The notes under the pieces are model-generated. The model was given only the letters and a program-made list of their open reading frames with translations. It ran no database searches and had not been told where the DNA came from. A program made the position numbers and the translations under genes. A stretch of 64,000 bases of DNA from Allium sativum (lineage: Eukaryota > Streptophyta > Magnoliopsida > Asparagales > Amaryllidaceae). Position 1 is the stretch's first letter. Every line of letters starts with the position of its first letter. This document shows positions 11,396-23,735 of the stretch, piece by piece. The stretch covers positions 572,988,577 to 573,052,576 of the forward strand of contig CM060915.1 of the NCBI GenBank assembly GCA_030737875.1, in the 5' to 3' direction.

Positions 11396-13346
11396 GACAC
11401 ATGTTGCTATGTTATGCAAGTTTGGGTTGATCATTATACACATGTTATCATGTTATGCAAGTTAAACTTGAAGTTGTGAGCTTAAAGCTTCAAGCTTTAT
11501 GTTGAAGTTGCATTTTGGCAACATGGAAGTTATCATATCCCTTATGATAACTTGCATGTGAGGCTAAATGCGAACTTCTAGCCACTTCTACATGTCATTC
11601 ATCACCATGTATCACTTATATGCTAAGTTTGGTTTTATGCATGCTTTTGAAGCCTAATAATGCAATATGCAACTATATGAACATATGTACATTTCATATG
11701 CCACCATGTTAAACTTGTGGCTTCAACACCTTTTTGTCATGATTATGCCAAGTTCCCTATTTTATCCTTTATGCGTTGTTGCGATTATGTAAACGATGAG
11801 ATTACGTTGGGGTTGGGTAACATTATGACATAAACATGGTTTTTATAACATGACGTGATATGTTAACTTGTAATTATGGTTTGGAAACATAATGGACATG
11901 ACACTTAGAAAATATGAGTGTGGACAACTCGAGGTTGGGTTGAGTTTGTAGCATAAATCTACCCGGACCCGCCCGGCTTAACTAGTGGCTACAAACAATA
12001 GGACCCAATGTGAGAAGTTGGTTTTGTTGTGCTCGAACATGAGGTTAGACCTAGTTGTGGTGTAAAGCTACCCGGACCCGCCCGGACCCGCCCGGCTTAA
12101 CTAGTAACCACAACAAAGTCTAATGTGAGAGGTTAAAGCGCATTAAGTTAATTAATGCCTCCTGATTAGGGTTAAGTCATGGTCCACTTAATACTTAACC
12201 AAATTGGGCATGATGGGATAATCGGGGTTAAGTCAGGAACCTTGGGTACGCTTAACCAATTTAATCCACGTTTGGATCGGGTTAACCACATTTAACCCAT
12301 TAAGAAACCCTAGTTGTGTGGTCCTTTTCAGCAGTAACCTTCTAGATAGTATCATAAGACCCTACGACTAGGCTAGGGTGGGGCACGATTACTGGGCTGA
12401 TTGTAAGAGACCAAAAGAGACGGCTGAATGATGCCCCGGTTGTTCAGGCGGACCATGGTCGTGCACATTAAGTCCGGAGTTGAACACGGGCACCGGTAGG
12501 TTTAGACTGTGCATCCTGTAATGGTGTCTGAGGGTAACACCGTAGGGCCAGATACACCCTAGGGTGGACCCTGCACAGTCAACTACATTACATGATTAAG
12601 TCGTATGACACCGACACTTGACGAGTTAGGCTTATAGGGAGCCGATCGACTAGACCGAGTAGTTGGACCTTGATTTAGGTCATCTCATGATGTTGGGCCA
12701 AACTTGGGCCAAGGGATCAATTCTTGTTTTTACTTGACATGTTAGAATGCTATTACACCCGTGGTGCAAAACTTAACCTTGATTATGCGATGACACCTTT
12801 ATCTACCTTGTTAGTTAATCATCATGCCAGTATGTTGTTATCCTTATGTTCATCTCAGCTTCTCATGCCAGTTAACTTTACTAGTTCATAGACAGATAGT
12901 AGTAGGGCTTACCAGTCTTTTTGACTGACCTGTTTTCTTTTGCCTCTTTTCTTCCGTTTCCCCCCCCCCCCCTCAGGTCCTCAGGGTGGGAACATTGGAG
13001 CTTAGCTGGGATCTTTCTAGCTTGCTTACTGGATTTGCTCATGTACGGATTTGGACATTGAGCTAGCTATGGTTTATCACTTCACTTTGGGGATAGTACT
13101 TTATGTATTTCAGTTTTTCAGTTTATGCTTTTATCTTGACTTTGTTTGTTGGAAAATATTGACTAAGTACTTTATTGTAACTTAACTATGGTTTTGGAAA
13201 TGCAAGTTTTATCCGCTGCTTTACTACTCTGTTTTACTTATATGTTCTGTCTTGTGATATCTGCATGCATGTTTACCTTGTTTAAACGCCCCTCTGAAGC
13301 TAGTGTGCTTGCAAGAGTCACCCTGGCGGAGGTGGGGTGTTACATT

Positions 13347-13358
13347 TGGTATCAGAGC
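13347..13358 (+). promoter_or_regulatory. Primer binding site, initiator Met tRNA
   Basis: TGGTATCAGAGC starts two bases after the 5' LTR end and is complementary to the 3' end of plant initiator methionine tRNA. This is the standard primer of chromoviruses. Confidence 0.92.
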
Positions 13359-13538
13359 ATAAGGTTTACAAGATTTGAGCAAAAGTGTTTTTAAAACTTA
13401 CCTTTTGAAAAACTATTTTCAAAACCAATTAAGTATTTTCCAAGAAAAGTCTAGTTATTTTAAAAAGGCTATTCCCCAAAAGCCATAGCACTATCCTTCG
13501 TTTCTTCGTTCTGAATCTATCTTTTTCTTCGTTTTAGT

Positions 13539-14530
13539 ATGGCCGATCGCTTTAACATCCCGGAAGGCGTACAAGTACCCATCTGGTTCCGAAGATTTAT
13601 GGAGGCAAGGGCGAATGAAGCCGGCCCCGCGAACATTCCTCCTCCTTCCCCCGTCGCTAACATCTCTCCTCCTCCCGTAACTGAGGTTCCTCCTCCCCCT
13701 CCTCAGAATCCGCAAGCAGATTTCGCTAAGATTTGCAAAGACTTTAAGGCGATGGGTTGCAAGAATTTTGTCGGAACGGAGACTTCTGTGGAGGCAAGAA
13801 ACTGATTAAAGGAAACTGAAGACCTCTTTGCTATCTTTGATGTGGAAGATCGTAGGAAAGTTCTGTTGGCGGTATGGCTATTGAAAGGGGAAGCTGCTTA
13901 TTGGTGGGTAGTCACCACCACTACTAGACCAATTGAGACTTGGGATGACTTTAGGAGAAGGTTTGGACTAAAGTTCCTATCATCGACAGAAGAGAATCTT
14001 CAGATGGAGAGGTTCCTATCTCTAAAGCAAGGGGACATGACAGTTAGGGAATACGTGGATATGTTTAATCAACTTGCTCAGTTCGGTCTAGAATTGGTAA
14101 ACACAGCTCGGAAGAAGGCCCTACACTTTGCTCTATGATTGAATGAGCCATTGCGCGGTTTGGCCATGTCTCATATACCCCTGGGGGCAACTTTCGAGAG
14201 TTTGGTGAATATGGCCCTGCTTCAAGAAGAAGATAAGAGTGGCAAGAAGGAGGTCAAGGCAAATGAGTCTCAAGGCGAGAAGGTAGATTCCGGAAAAGGA
14301 GGCAAGAACAACAATAGCAAGGACAACAAGTCAAGAGAAAGGAGGAAGTGCAACTTCTCTGGGATTACTGGGCACATAGCCAAAGACTGTAGGAAGAAGA
14401 AAAGGAAGTTGGGCGAATGCTTTCATTGTGGAGAGACTGGACATTTCAGTAAGGATTTCCCCAAGAGGCAAGGAAAAACTCAGCAAGCAGGACCCTCTGG
14501 AGGGCAGTTGCAGGCTCTCCTCACTCTTCC
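13539..14530 (+). pseudogene. gag: gag of the chromovirus, with in-frame stops
   Basis: The frame opens with ATG at 13539, 195 bases after the LTR, with a Pro-rich N-terminal region (PPPSPVANISPPP). It continues through the retrotransposon gag core (AYWWVVTTTTRPIETWDDF, then FLSLKQGDMTVREYVDMF). It ends with two zinc knuckles: a damaged one (CNFSGITGHIAKDC, where the second Cys is missing) and an intact-looking CFHCGETGHFSKDF whose last Cys is replaced by Phe. TGA stops at 13803-13805 and 14136-14138 lie in the same frame, so full-length Gag cannot be made. Gag would form the virus-like particle and bind RNA. It is followed directly by protease in the same frame. Confidence 0.88.
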
Positions 14531-15735
14531 AGCTTTTGATCGAGGTAGTATTTCTGTAGAAAGTCATGTTTACATTTCCTATTTCCCTGTTCATACCTTA
14601 TTTGATTCTGGCGCATCGCATAGTTTTATTTCTGATCTTGTTGAAAATTTGCACCTAAGTACTAGTCTAGTTGAGGTCCCGTTAGTGTTTCAAATCCAAT
14701 TGGGGGTTCCGCCCATCTACCTGTGATTTGTATGGATTTGAAAATCTCTATTTTGAGCATAGAATTCATGTGTAATGCTTAGGTTCTCGGGTTATGGGAT
14801 ACGGGTTGATTTTGGGTGTGGATTGGTTGTCCAGTTATGGAGCCATCCTCGATTGTGAGCATAGGGTGGAGAGGCTCATGACTCGCCTCGATACCCTAGA
14901 AATTTCTTGTAACCCTAGAGGTCCCGTCATGTTATGTTATCTTGAATCTCTCGACTCGTCCATCGATGATCTGCAATCTGTAAGGGTGGTCCGAGACTAT
15001 CCTGATGTCTTTGAAGAAGTTAAGGGGTTACCCCCTAAACGAGAGATAGATTTCCGCATTTATCTAGTCGATAATGCCAAGCCAGTATCATTGCCCGTTA
15101 GGCATATGGCTCCACGAGAAAGAAGAGAGCTCAGTAAACAAATCAAGGAGCTGCTTGAGAAGAATTTTATTAGACGAAGCATTTCTGAATGGGGTGCTCC
15201 GGTGGTATTCGCTAGTAAGGCGGATGGTTCGCTTCGTCTACGTGTTGATTATCGAGAGTTGAACAAGTTGACAAAGAAGAATCTAGTCTTCGCATGGGAC
15301 GTAGATTGTGATGACGCATTCCAACGGTTAAAGAGAGCTTTAACCACAGCTCCAGTCTTAGTGTTGCCAGATGGGAGTAAGCCATTTGTTGTCTATACCG
15401 ATGCTTGTGGGACAGGACTGGGCGCGGCCTTAATGCAAGAGGGAAGGGTAATAGCCTACGGTGGAAGGCAGCTGAGGGCGCATGAGAAAAATTATCCTAC
15501 CCATGATTTAGAGTTGGCCGTTATTGTTTTTGCGCTTAAGATTGGGCGCCATTACCTTCTGGGAGAGAGGTTCGAATTGTTCACTGACCACAAATCATTG
15601 AAGTACTTGTTTTCTCAGAAGGATTTAAACTTGAGACAACAAAGGTGGATGGAGTTCTTAGCATCCTATGATTTCGAGATAGCGTATACCCCTGGCAAGG
15701 GTAACGTGGTGGCAGACGCCTTGAGTAGAAAAAAA
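14531..15735 (+). pseudogene. pol: pol (protease, truncated reverse transcriptase, RNase H) of the chromovirus
   Basis: The aspartic protease is seen at FDSGASHSFIS (near 14600). A frameshift follows around 14690-14790. The frame from 14794 gives the linker ([14 protein letters not shown]) and the start of reverse transcriptase ([20 protein letters not shown], then [15 protein letters not shown]). At about 15283 the sequence jumps straight to the RNase H junction ([20 protein letters not shown]), so fingers, palm and the catalytic Tyr-X-Asp-Asp motif are missing, an in-frame loss I estimate at 200 or more residues. RNase H then looks complete: [38 protein letters not shown] second frameshift near 15735 separates it from integrase. 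No reverse transcription is possible from this copy. Confidence 0.88.
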
Positions 15736-15736
15736 G

Positions 15737-17300
15737 TTGTCCTTGAGTCCATTGTTCGTGGAACAACGAAGCTTGGAATTTATCTCGATGTTTGATTTCA
15801 GACCTTCCGTTGACTATATACCCGGTTTGATAGCATCCTTGGAGGTCAGGCCTACTCTTTTGGGACGGATTGGTGAGGCACAACGGGATGATCCACAGTT
15901 GGTTGAGTTGGTAGAGAGGCTCATAAGAGGGGGAGTCGTCCAGCCATTTGAGTAGGTACACCCTAGACGATAGGGGGTGCTTGTGTAGAGACGGTAGACT
16001 TTGTGTACCGCAAAATGAGGAGTTGAGGAAGGCTATTCTTGATAATGCACACCGTTCTAGGATGACCATTCATCCCGGTGGGGACAAGATGTACCAAGAC
16101 ATGAAGCGAGTTTTCTTTTGGGCCGGTGTGAAGAAAGATGTGGCCGAGTATGTCGCTAGATGCTTGGTGTGCCAACAAGTAAAAGCGGAGCAAAAGAAAC
16201 CCGGCGGGTTGCTTCACCCATTGGAAGTTCCGCAATGGAAGTGGGATAGCGTCTCGATGGATTTTATTGATGGGTTACCGAGACCGAGGAAGGGTAATAC
16301 GAGAATTTGGGTTGTGGTAGACAGACTTACTAAGAGCGCCCATTTCGTACCCGTGAAGAGCAAGAGGACTGCTCCATGGCTAGCTTCAGTTTATCTTCGA
16401 GAGATAGTTCGATTGCACGGGGTACCTTCTAGCATAGTGAGTGATCGAGATCCTATCTTCACTAGCGAGTTTTGGAAAAGTTTGCAAGAAGCAGTGGGGA
16501 CTCAGTTGTGTTTGAGCACCGCATATCATCCTCAAACGGACGGCCAGACCGAGAGGGTGAATCGTGTTCTAGAAGACCTTTTGAGGCTTTGTATCTTGGA
16601 TTTTGGAGGTACATGGGAAGAGCATCTTCCATTGGTGGAGTTCGCGTATAATAACAGCTTTCAGTCTAGTATTGGTATGGCTCCTTTCGAAGCTCTTTAT
16701 GGAAGGCCTTGCCGATCACCTACATGTTGGTGGGAATCTACGGATAAGATCTTGCGTGGGCCTGAGATGGTTAGAGAGACTTCGGAGAAGATTGATTTGA
16801 TTCGAAGAAGGATGAAAGCAGCACAAGATAGGCAGAAATCTTATGCGGATAAGAGGAAGACGGATCTAGAGTTTGATGTTGGGGACATGGTCTTTGTCAA
16901 AGTATCCCCATTACGGAATGTTGTCCGCTTTGGGTCCGTTGGGAAGTTAGCTCCAAGGTTTGTAGGACCGTTTCCCATTAAGGAAAGGATTGGACGGATG
17001 ACATATAGAGTGGATCTACCCGAGAGACTTAGTGGGGTACATGATGTATTCCATGTGTCACATTTGAGGAAGTGCCTTCATGAGACCGCAGAGGTGGTAG
17101 AGCCGAGCTTGCTTAGAGAAGTGGAGATAGAGCGTGATGCAACTATTCGACGAGCTCCTACCCGCATCCTTGGGCCAGAGATTAGGAAGTTGAGAAACAG
17201 AGAGGTTCGACTAGTCAAAGTGCAATGGGGAGAAGATGAGAGCAATGCTACTTGGGAGACAGAAGCGAAGATGCGTTCACTTTATCCATTCCTTTTTTAG
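15737..17300 (+). pseudogene. int: Integrase with C-terminal chromodomain
   Basis: The linker region runs in one frame to 15955, then a frameshift leads to the long frame 15948-17300 (450 codons). That frame holds the zinc-binding region (AHRSRMTIHPG … CLVCQQ), the catalytic core with its three acidic residues in MDFIDGLPRP, SIVSDRDPIF and DGQTERVNRVLEDLLR, and a C-terminal domain with the GPFPI motif. It ends in a chromodomain (VKVQWGEDESNATWETEAKM, about residues 400-445), which in this family targets integration to particular chromatin. The frame ends at TAG 17298-17300, about 590 bases before the 3' LTR. The integrase frame itself has no stop, so decay here is mainly in gag and the reverse transcriptase. 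Confidence 0.92.
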
Positions 17301-17892
17301 GGTACATTCGCAATCTCCTTTCTTAATTAGCATATCTTTCTATCCGTGTTTATCCTGTTTATCTTATTATCTCGTTAACCTTGTCATGAGAACCTTAGGT
17401 AGAAACCCTTGGTTGAAACATGTATTTGGAACATGTTATGCTTGATGGTTGCAAGTGGTTGCAAGTGTTTGCACGTGGATACTCGTGGATGCATGATACA
17501 CATTAGGCACTAAGATCGGCTCACACACTTTCATACCGCATATGCATGAGTGTTTATGCTTATTCATGGATGAAAACTTGTTATGCTATCACGTGGATGT
17601 TGCATATGGATGAATGATATGTGCACTCATGTAGAGACTATAAGTTATGTTAGGAATTTGCATACATATGGACTCATTTCACTAACATGTTTTGCATTGA
17701 GGGGGTTTACTGAATCAGTAACCTCCTGATTTTCGCATTAGATAAGTACATATACACAAACCTTTGCATATGATCATACAGCATTTAGAATCCTTTAAGG
17801 ACAATGACTGCACGTGGATGATGTTTTGAGTAGATGGATGATGGATGGTAGGATACGTTCTTCCTAACTTGGAGATTTCGGGGACGAAATCC
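17301..17892 (+). other. Untranslated 3' interior of the chromovirus
   Basis: No open frame of note. It contains repeats of TGCATATGGATG/CACGTGGATG-like words and, just before the polypurine tract, GGAGATTTCGGGGACGAAAT, a conserved block next to the 3' LTR in this clade (a similar block is at 27107-27127). Confidence 0.6.
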
Positions 17893-17908
17893 TTTAAGGA
17901 GGGGAGAA
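17893..17908 (+). promoter_or_regulatory. Polypurine tract of the chromovirus
   Basis: TTTAAGGAGGGGAGAA lies directly before the TG of the 3' LTR and would prime plus-strand DNA synthesis. Confidence 0.85.
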
Positions 17909-20107
17909 TGTAACAACCCGTATTTTTGAATAACATGTTATAACATAAATCGAGGCAAAATTAAACTATAAAATTTGAATCAAGGGAAAAGGGTTGTGCC
18001 ATTGCGTTCATCTTGGAAAAATACGCGAAATAGAGTCCGAGTTTTCGAAAAACGGAGTCCGTATGACCCAGATAAGGCCCGAAGAAGTTTTAGAAAAATT
18101 CAAAACAGATTTAAATACAAAAATTTCAATTTTCAGAAGTGGCGGGAAAATTCCCGCTAGACCCAGGGGGTCGACCTGGGGGTCGACTGGGGAGTCGACC
18201 TGCCCACCAGGTCGACTGGGGAGTCGACCCTAGGGTCGACCTGGGGGTCGACCTCCCTGGTCGGCCAGGTCGGCCTGGTGCACCTATCTTGGCTGTTTTG
18301 ACCTGTTTTGTTGGCTAGTGACGGGATTTGATGGCTCTGATTGAATCTAGGGTTAATCCTATGGCTAATACTATCCTAAAACTCTATAAAAAGACCCCTA
18401 AGCCTAGCCTAAATCAACATTATTCATTCCTACAACTGAACTATGCCAAATTTGTTCCTCTCATGGCCTCCACTCTCATGCTAAAATTCCTAAGTTTATT
18501 TATATGAGAGATTTTGAGTTCATACAAGTGTTTCCAAGCTTGTATGAGTGTTCTTAGTTTGCATTCAAGTCAAGTTGCAACATTTCTATTTCAAAGCAAG
18601 GGTTTTTATTGATTTGGCTCAAGGGTTTTCATTTGGAGATTGCATATTTGGGTTTTTGGTGCTTGCATAAGGGCTTCGTCTCAATCTTTATAATAAATAT
18701 TTATTTGTGTCTTCATAGCATTGTAAGCCCTTTTCTACTTTCTTTTTTTTGAACTCTAAAGTTAAATGAATGATGCAAGTTTGGGGTTGATCATTATGAT
18801 ATGCAAGTTTGGGTTGATCACTATGATATGCAAGTTTGGTTGATCATTATGATATGCAAGTTTGGTTGATCATTATGATATGCAAGTTTGGTTGATCATT
18901 ATGATATGCAAGTTTGGGTTGATCACTATGATATGCAAGTTTGGTTGATCATTATGCAAGTTGGTTTAATCATTATGTATGACACATGTTGCTATGTTAT
19001 GCAAGTTTGGGTTGATCATTATACACATGTTATGCAAGTTAAACTTGAAGTTGTGAGCTTAAAGCTTCAAGCTTTATGTTGAAGTTGCATTTTGGCAACA
19101 TGGAAGTTATCATATCCCTTATGATAACTTGCATGTGAGGCTAAATGCGAACTTCTAGCCACTTCTACATGTCATTCATCACCATGTATCACTTATATGC
19201 TAAGTTTGGTTTTATGCATGCTTTTGAAGCCTAATAATGCAATATGCAAGTATATGAACATATGTACATTTCATATGCCACCATGTTAAACTTGTGGCTT
19301 CAATACCTTTTTGTCATGATTATGCCAAGTTCCCTATTTTATCCTTTATGCGTTGTTGCGATTATGTAAACGATGGGATTACGTTGGGGTTGGGTAACAT
19401 CATGACATAAACATGGTTTTTATAACATGACGTGATATGTTAACTTATAATTATGTTTTGGAAACATAATGGACATGACACTTAGAAAATATGAGTGTGG
19501 CCAACTCGAGGTTGGGTTGAGTTTGTAGCATAAATCTACCCGGACCCGCCCGGCTTAACTAGTGGCTACAAACAATAGGACCCAATGTGAGAAGTTGGTC
19601 ATGTTGTGCTCGAACCCGAGGTTAGACCTAGTTGTGGTGTAAAGCTACCCGGACCCGCCCGGCTTAACTAGTAACCACAACAAAGTCTAATGTGAGAGGT
19701 TAAAGCGCATTAAGTTAATTAATGCCTCCTGATTAGGGTTAAGTCATGGTCCACTTAATACTTAACCAATTTGGGCTTGATGGGTTAATCGGGGTTAAGT
19801 CAGGAACCTTGGGTACGCTTAACCAATTTAATCCACGTTTGGATCGGGTTAACCACATTTAACCCATTAAGAAACCCTAGTTGCGTGGTCCTTCTCAGCA
19901 GTAACCTTCTAGATAGTATCATAAGACCCTAGGACTAGGCTAGGGTGGGGCACGATTACTGGGCTGATTGTAAGAGACCAAAAGAGACGGCTGAATGATG
20001 CCCCGGTTGTTCAGGCGGACCATGGTCGTGCACATTAAGTCCGGAGTTGAACACGGGCACCGATAGGTTTAGACTGTGCATCCTGTAATGGTGTCTGAGG
20101 GTTACAC
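17909..20107 (+). repeat. 3' LTR of the chromovirus, left piece (split)
   Basis: Collinear with 10337 to about 12536 of the 5' LTR. Breaks at TACAC (20103-20107), the left target duplication of the young giant-LTR element. The LTR resumes at 32734. Confidence 0.93.
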
Positions 20108-20324
20108 TGTAACGACCCGGATTTTTGGCCGTTAAATTCTGAATATTTAAATTTGTTTTAAGAATTTTAATTGAATTACATATAAGAATTTATAACGAAT
20201 TTGTTTATAAAACGAAGTTTGAACGTATAATATATAATATAATATAAAACGAGCTCGAAATCGCACGGCAGTTCGTAATATAGAGTTTTGAACTTCAACT
20301 GAGGATACAGGATCCGATATAAGT

Positions 20325-21090
20325 CGGATTTCTGTGAAACAAGACACGTTGGAACCGTATGGATTGTAATTTTCATATGAAAGAGAAAAATCTAGATTTC
20401 GTGTTATAATTTGTTAGTTATGGTCAAATCAAATTTTCAAATAGTCGCTATGGAAATCGCCATTTAAATATAGGCCTTTAAAATAGCCATTTTGCAAACA
20501 GACTCAGATTTCGACGAAATCAGTTTCATTGGGACCGTATCATTAAATTATTGTACGGTGTTAAATTGCGTGGCAAACCGATGTCGTATGTGACCACGAT
20601 AGCCGTAAACGCTCGTTCAGTGCAATTAAATTAATTCAACTGAATAAAGGGATATTAGAGTGTAACTTGAACAGACGATCAAATCAGGCCACGAAACCAG
20701 TTCCGGTGAGTTCGTAGCGTCGGATATAGTCAGGATAGGTATATAGTTTGTTATTTTTAGAGATCGGCAAATTTGGTGTTCAGAAGGGCAGTGCGGTACG
20801 CGCCAAAAACAGTCTACCGGGGCAACAGTCTCAGAATACGACGAAACTAGTGCCGTTGGGTTCGTATCGAAAAGTTATTGTCGGTGTTCGCAGTTTCAAG
20901 TTGATTTGATTTATCTGGTGACCGTGAAAAATTTAAATGCGTGTTGATTTCTGGTTTTATAAAGGAAATTTTTTCATACGATGCCGGAGTTCGACGAAAC
21001 TTGTCCCATTGGGTTCAGAATACCTTTTTACACCAAGAATAGCTTTTTCATCAGTAAACAGAAGTCGACGGTGTTTAATTCCACTTGATA
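20325..21090 (+). repeat. Five diverged repeats CGACGAAAC…TTGGGTTCGTA in the giant LTR
   Basis: Units begin near 20330, 20508, 20690, 20834 and 20989, with spacings of about 145-180 bases. The best conserved parts are ACGAAAC, a TTGGG/TTGGA core and TCGTA, often followed some 15-20 bases later by GTCGGTGTT or TACGGTGTT. The same set is at 27363-28128 in the 3' LTR. Confidence 0.65.
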
Positions 21091-22760
21091 CTTCACCGCG
21101 AAGTTTTGTACAATATAAAATAACGTAAACACAAACTAGTTGATAAGATTTTTATGTGTGTAAGTCAGACACTGCGGCTAAGACTTCGAATCTACTCGTC
21201 CACTTGCGCATATTTTGAAATAGAAGGAAGAAAAGAAGAGAACCAACGTACTGATACCTAAAGCTAAATAGCAACCTAAACTCTGTCATGATGTAAGCTT
21301 TGTTTGTGCTTCACGCCATTACTAGGATCCTTGCCGACAAAGTAAATAAAAATCACAAGCCTACCCTTTTATTTTCAGCTAACCTATTTGCCTATAAACC
21401 GTGCATGGCAAGGCAACTGCAGTTATAAATATCCAAGATTTCGATCTCCCATTCGGTTTTCAGAAACGAGAAAGATAAAAATAAAATATATATAAAGTTA
21501 AATGGAAAAATAGCTTTTCTTGTGTTGATTCGAATCTGATGCCTTCTTCCTTTTCTGGTGCTTCTCACTCTCCGCTTCGGCTTTCCACTCTGTCTCACGC
21601 TCTAGCAACCGAACTAAGAAACGCACTGATAATTCTAACAAATCCTTGATAAACTTTGAGTGCTCCAGTTTCTGGCAAGCTCAAGTGTTGACGGCAGGAC
21701 GAGAGACCGCGCTTCAGGAAGGTTCGACATTGGGGTTTGAAGGCGGGTTGCTGTCATTTTCACGGTGGATGGAGGGGAGAAGTTCGAAGAAACAGGATGG
21801 ACTTTAGTCGCAGGTGAGTTCGAAATCTTTTGGAAGGGGAAACAATGTTATTGATAATGGAGTTGCCGCATTGGTTTTGGGAAATTGGAAGGTCGTGAGG
21901 GAGGGAAAAAGGAGCAGTACGGGTTTACTGTGAGGTTTCTGGGAAGGAAAATTATTGGAAGTGCAGTGCCTTCTGTTTCCAGCAAAGGAAGTGCTGAGTT
22001 CAAAACAATGGATGGGTTGCTGTGTAGAATACCGGGGAAGAAGAGGGATTCCGATTCTAACGGGAAGGATGATTTTGGATTTGATTAAGACGTTAATTTC
22101 TGAAGTTGCTAAGAAGGATTAGAAGGACACGCTTACAATAAAAAAAAGGGAAATGATTAAGGAAGGCCTCATGGTTTCGTTTTGTTGCGTGTGAAGGGAA
22201 AACAACCGATTGAATTCAAAACAAAGTAAAAGAGGTGATTCAAAGGGATGGACCAATACCGGTTTCGAACTGAATTGCAAACGAGGGTACGATGGTATAG
22301 GGGATTTTCAACAAAGAGAAAGGAAAAGCGTGGAAAGAAGAAAAAAAAAGAAGGTCAAACGTTTAAAAGCAATTAACGTTTTAGTTTATTTATTAATTAG
22401 ATTAATTAGAGTAACTTGAATATTCAATATCTCATACGTATATCAGCAGAATTGGACCAATTAAGTCATGATGGAATCGCAGCAATGAGGTTCACATTTT
22501 GGAACTGGTTATTACTGAGTACAAAGCTACTGGAATTCGGTATAAAAGTCAAATGCCTGTTTTAAACAAAACACAGCAGAATGGTCAACTGCAAAACAAA
22601 GTGAGTAAACTCACTCGTTTAAATTATTTTATAATGAGAAATGGTCGCTTGGTTGAATAGTTGATAAATTGCTTGATATAATCACATCGTTGATTGATTT
22701 TTTTCATTAATGCGATATTTTTGATGTTACTAACATCTGTGGATGTAGGGAAACAGGTTG

Positions 22761-22782
22761 GAGGGATCCAACTGGATCCCTC
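22761..22782. repeat. Perfect stem-loop in the giant LTR
   Basis: GAGGGATCC and its complement GGATCCCTC are separated by the four bases AACT. The same structure is in the other LTR at 29799-29820. Confidence 0.8.
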
Positions 22783-23341
22783 AACATTTTATTTACTGTT
22801 TTATTTGATGATTATATATGTTATGCTACACTATCCATGGTTGAATTTGTGTGTTTGATTTACCCTGGCCTTAGGAACCTGGTATTTTAGATACCGTAAA
22901 ATATCATCGAATGTGAAAAAGGAAATTAGAATTTAAAAGCAGAGTTCATTTCCAAATTAGAAATAATTTCTTTTCATTGAGTTGCAAATGGAAACCTATT
23001 CCATTGGGTAAACCAAGAAAAATGTTATAAATAAAGTTATAAATTAAGTGGATCATTTACCATTGGATAAAGAAAAAGGTAAGTTCAAATATGAATGTAT
23101 ATTTGAAAGTGAGTATCGGTTTTGAAACCAATATTTGGAAATGGATCCGAATTTAGCAAATTACAGAGGAAAGTTTAAAGAAAGAATAAATGCTTTAAAA
23201 CGAGGAAATATTTTGTAAATAAAATAAGGGGATTTATAGAAATCGAATTAAGTGATTAGAAAAATGTATAGCTTATAAATATGTTTAAAGGAGAACTTGA
23301 ATTGTTTAAAATAAACAGAGTTTATAAATGAACAACGGAAG

Positions 23342-23358
23342 CGTGTGCGTCGCACACG
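23342..23358. repeat. Perfect 8-bp-stem palindrome at the entrance of the hairpin array
   Basis: CGTGTGCG and CGCACACG are separated by a single T. It lies about 15 bases before the hairpin array and is repeated at 30380-30396 in the other LTR. It is GC-rich in strongly AT-rich surroundings. Confidence 0.82.
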
Positions 23359-23370
23359 GTATTTTATTCA

Positions 23371-23735
23371 AAACAGCAATCATAACGCTGTTGTTATAAG
23401 AAATGCTTTTATAATCTTAAACAGCGATTATAACGCTGTCTTTGTAAGAAATGCTTTTATAAAACTAAACAGAGATTTTAGCGCCGTTGTTATAATAGAT
23501 GTTGTAAATCTATACAGCAATTTTAGACGCTGTTGTTATAATAAATGTCTTGGTAAATCTAAATAGCAATTTTAACGCTGTAGTTATAATAACTGTTTTA
23601 ATAGCAATCTTAATGCTATGGTTATGATAAGTGTTCTATAATGCTAAGACAGCGGTTTTAACGCTGTTGCTAAAAGCAATGTTTTATGAATCAAACATTT
23701 GAAGACAGCGATTATAACGTTACCGTTATAATCAA
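23371..23735. repeat. Eight-unit hairpin array in the 5' giant LTR
   Basis: Units start at about 23374, 23423, 23472, 23516, 23565, 23600, 23649 and 23706, mostly 49 bases apart. Each has a stem-loop of the type CAGC-(A/G)ATNNTAAC-GCTG followed by TTGTTATAA. Unit 6 reads TAGC … GCTA, where both stem ends changed together. In unit 8 the CAGC/GCTG stem is lost, but ATTATAACG-TTAC-CGTTATAAT forms a perfect 9-bp stem instead. Confidence 0.85.

Larger units (their letters stand above)
10337..13344 (+). repeat. 5' LTR of the chromovirus (3008 bp)
   Basis: Starts TGTAACAACCCG and ends GTTACA, immediately before the primer site. It matches 17909-20107 plus 32734-33534 (the split 3' LTR, about 3000 bp) with scattered substitutions and small repeat-number differences. 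These include one extra CCCGGACCCG unit here near 12075 and one fewer GTCGAC unit near 10600. Confidence 0.93.

Noticed and set aside
18888..19082. 64-codon frame starting MVDHYDMQVWVDHYD
   Set aside because: Translation of the 26-27 bp tandem array in the LTR.
23371..23735. CRISPR-like array
   Set aside because: Units are diverged hairpins without constant repeats and unique spacers, in a plant retrotransposon LTR.
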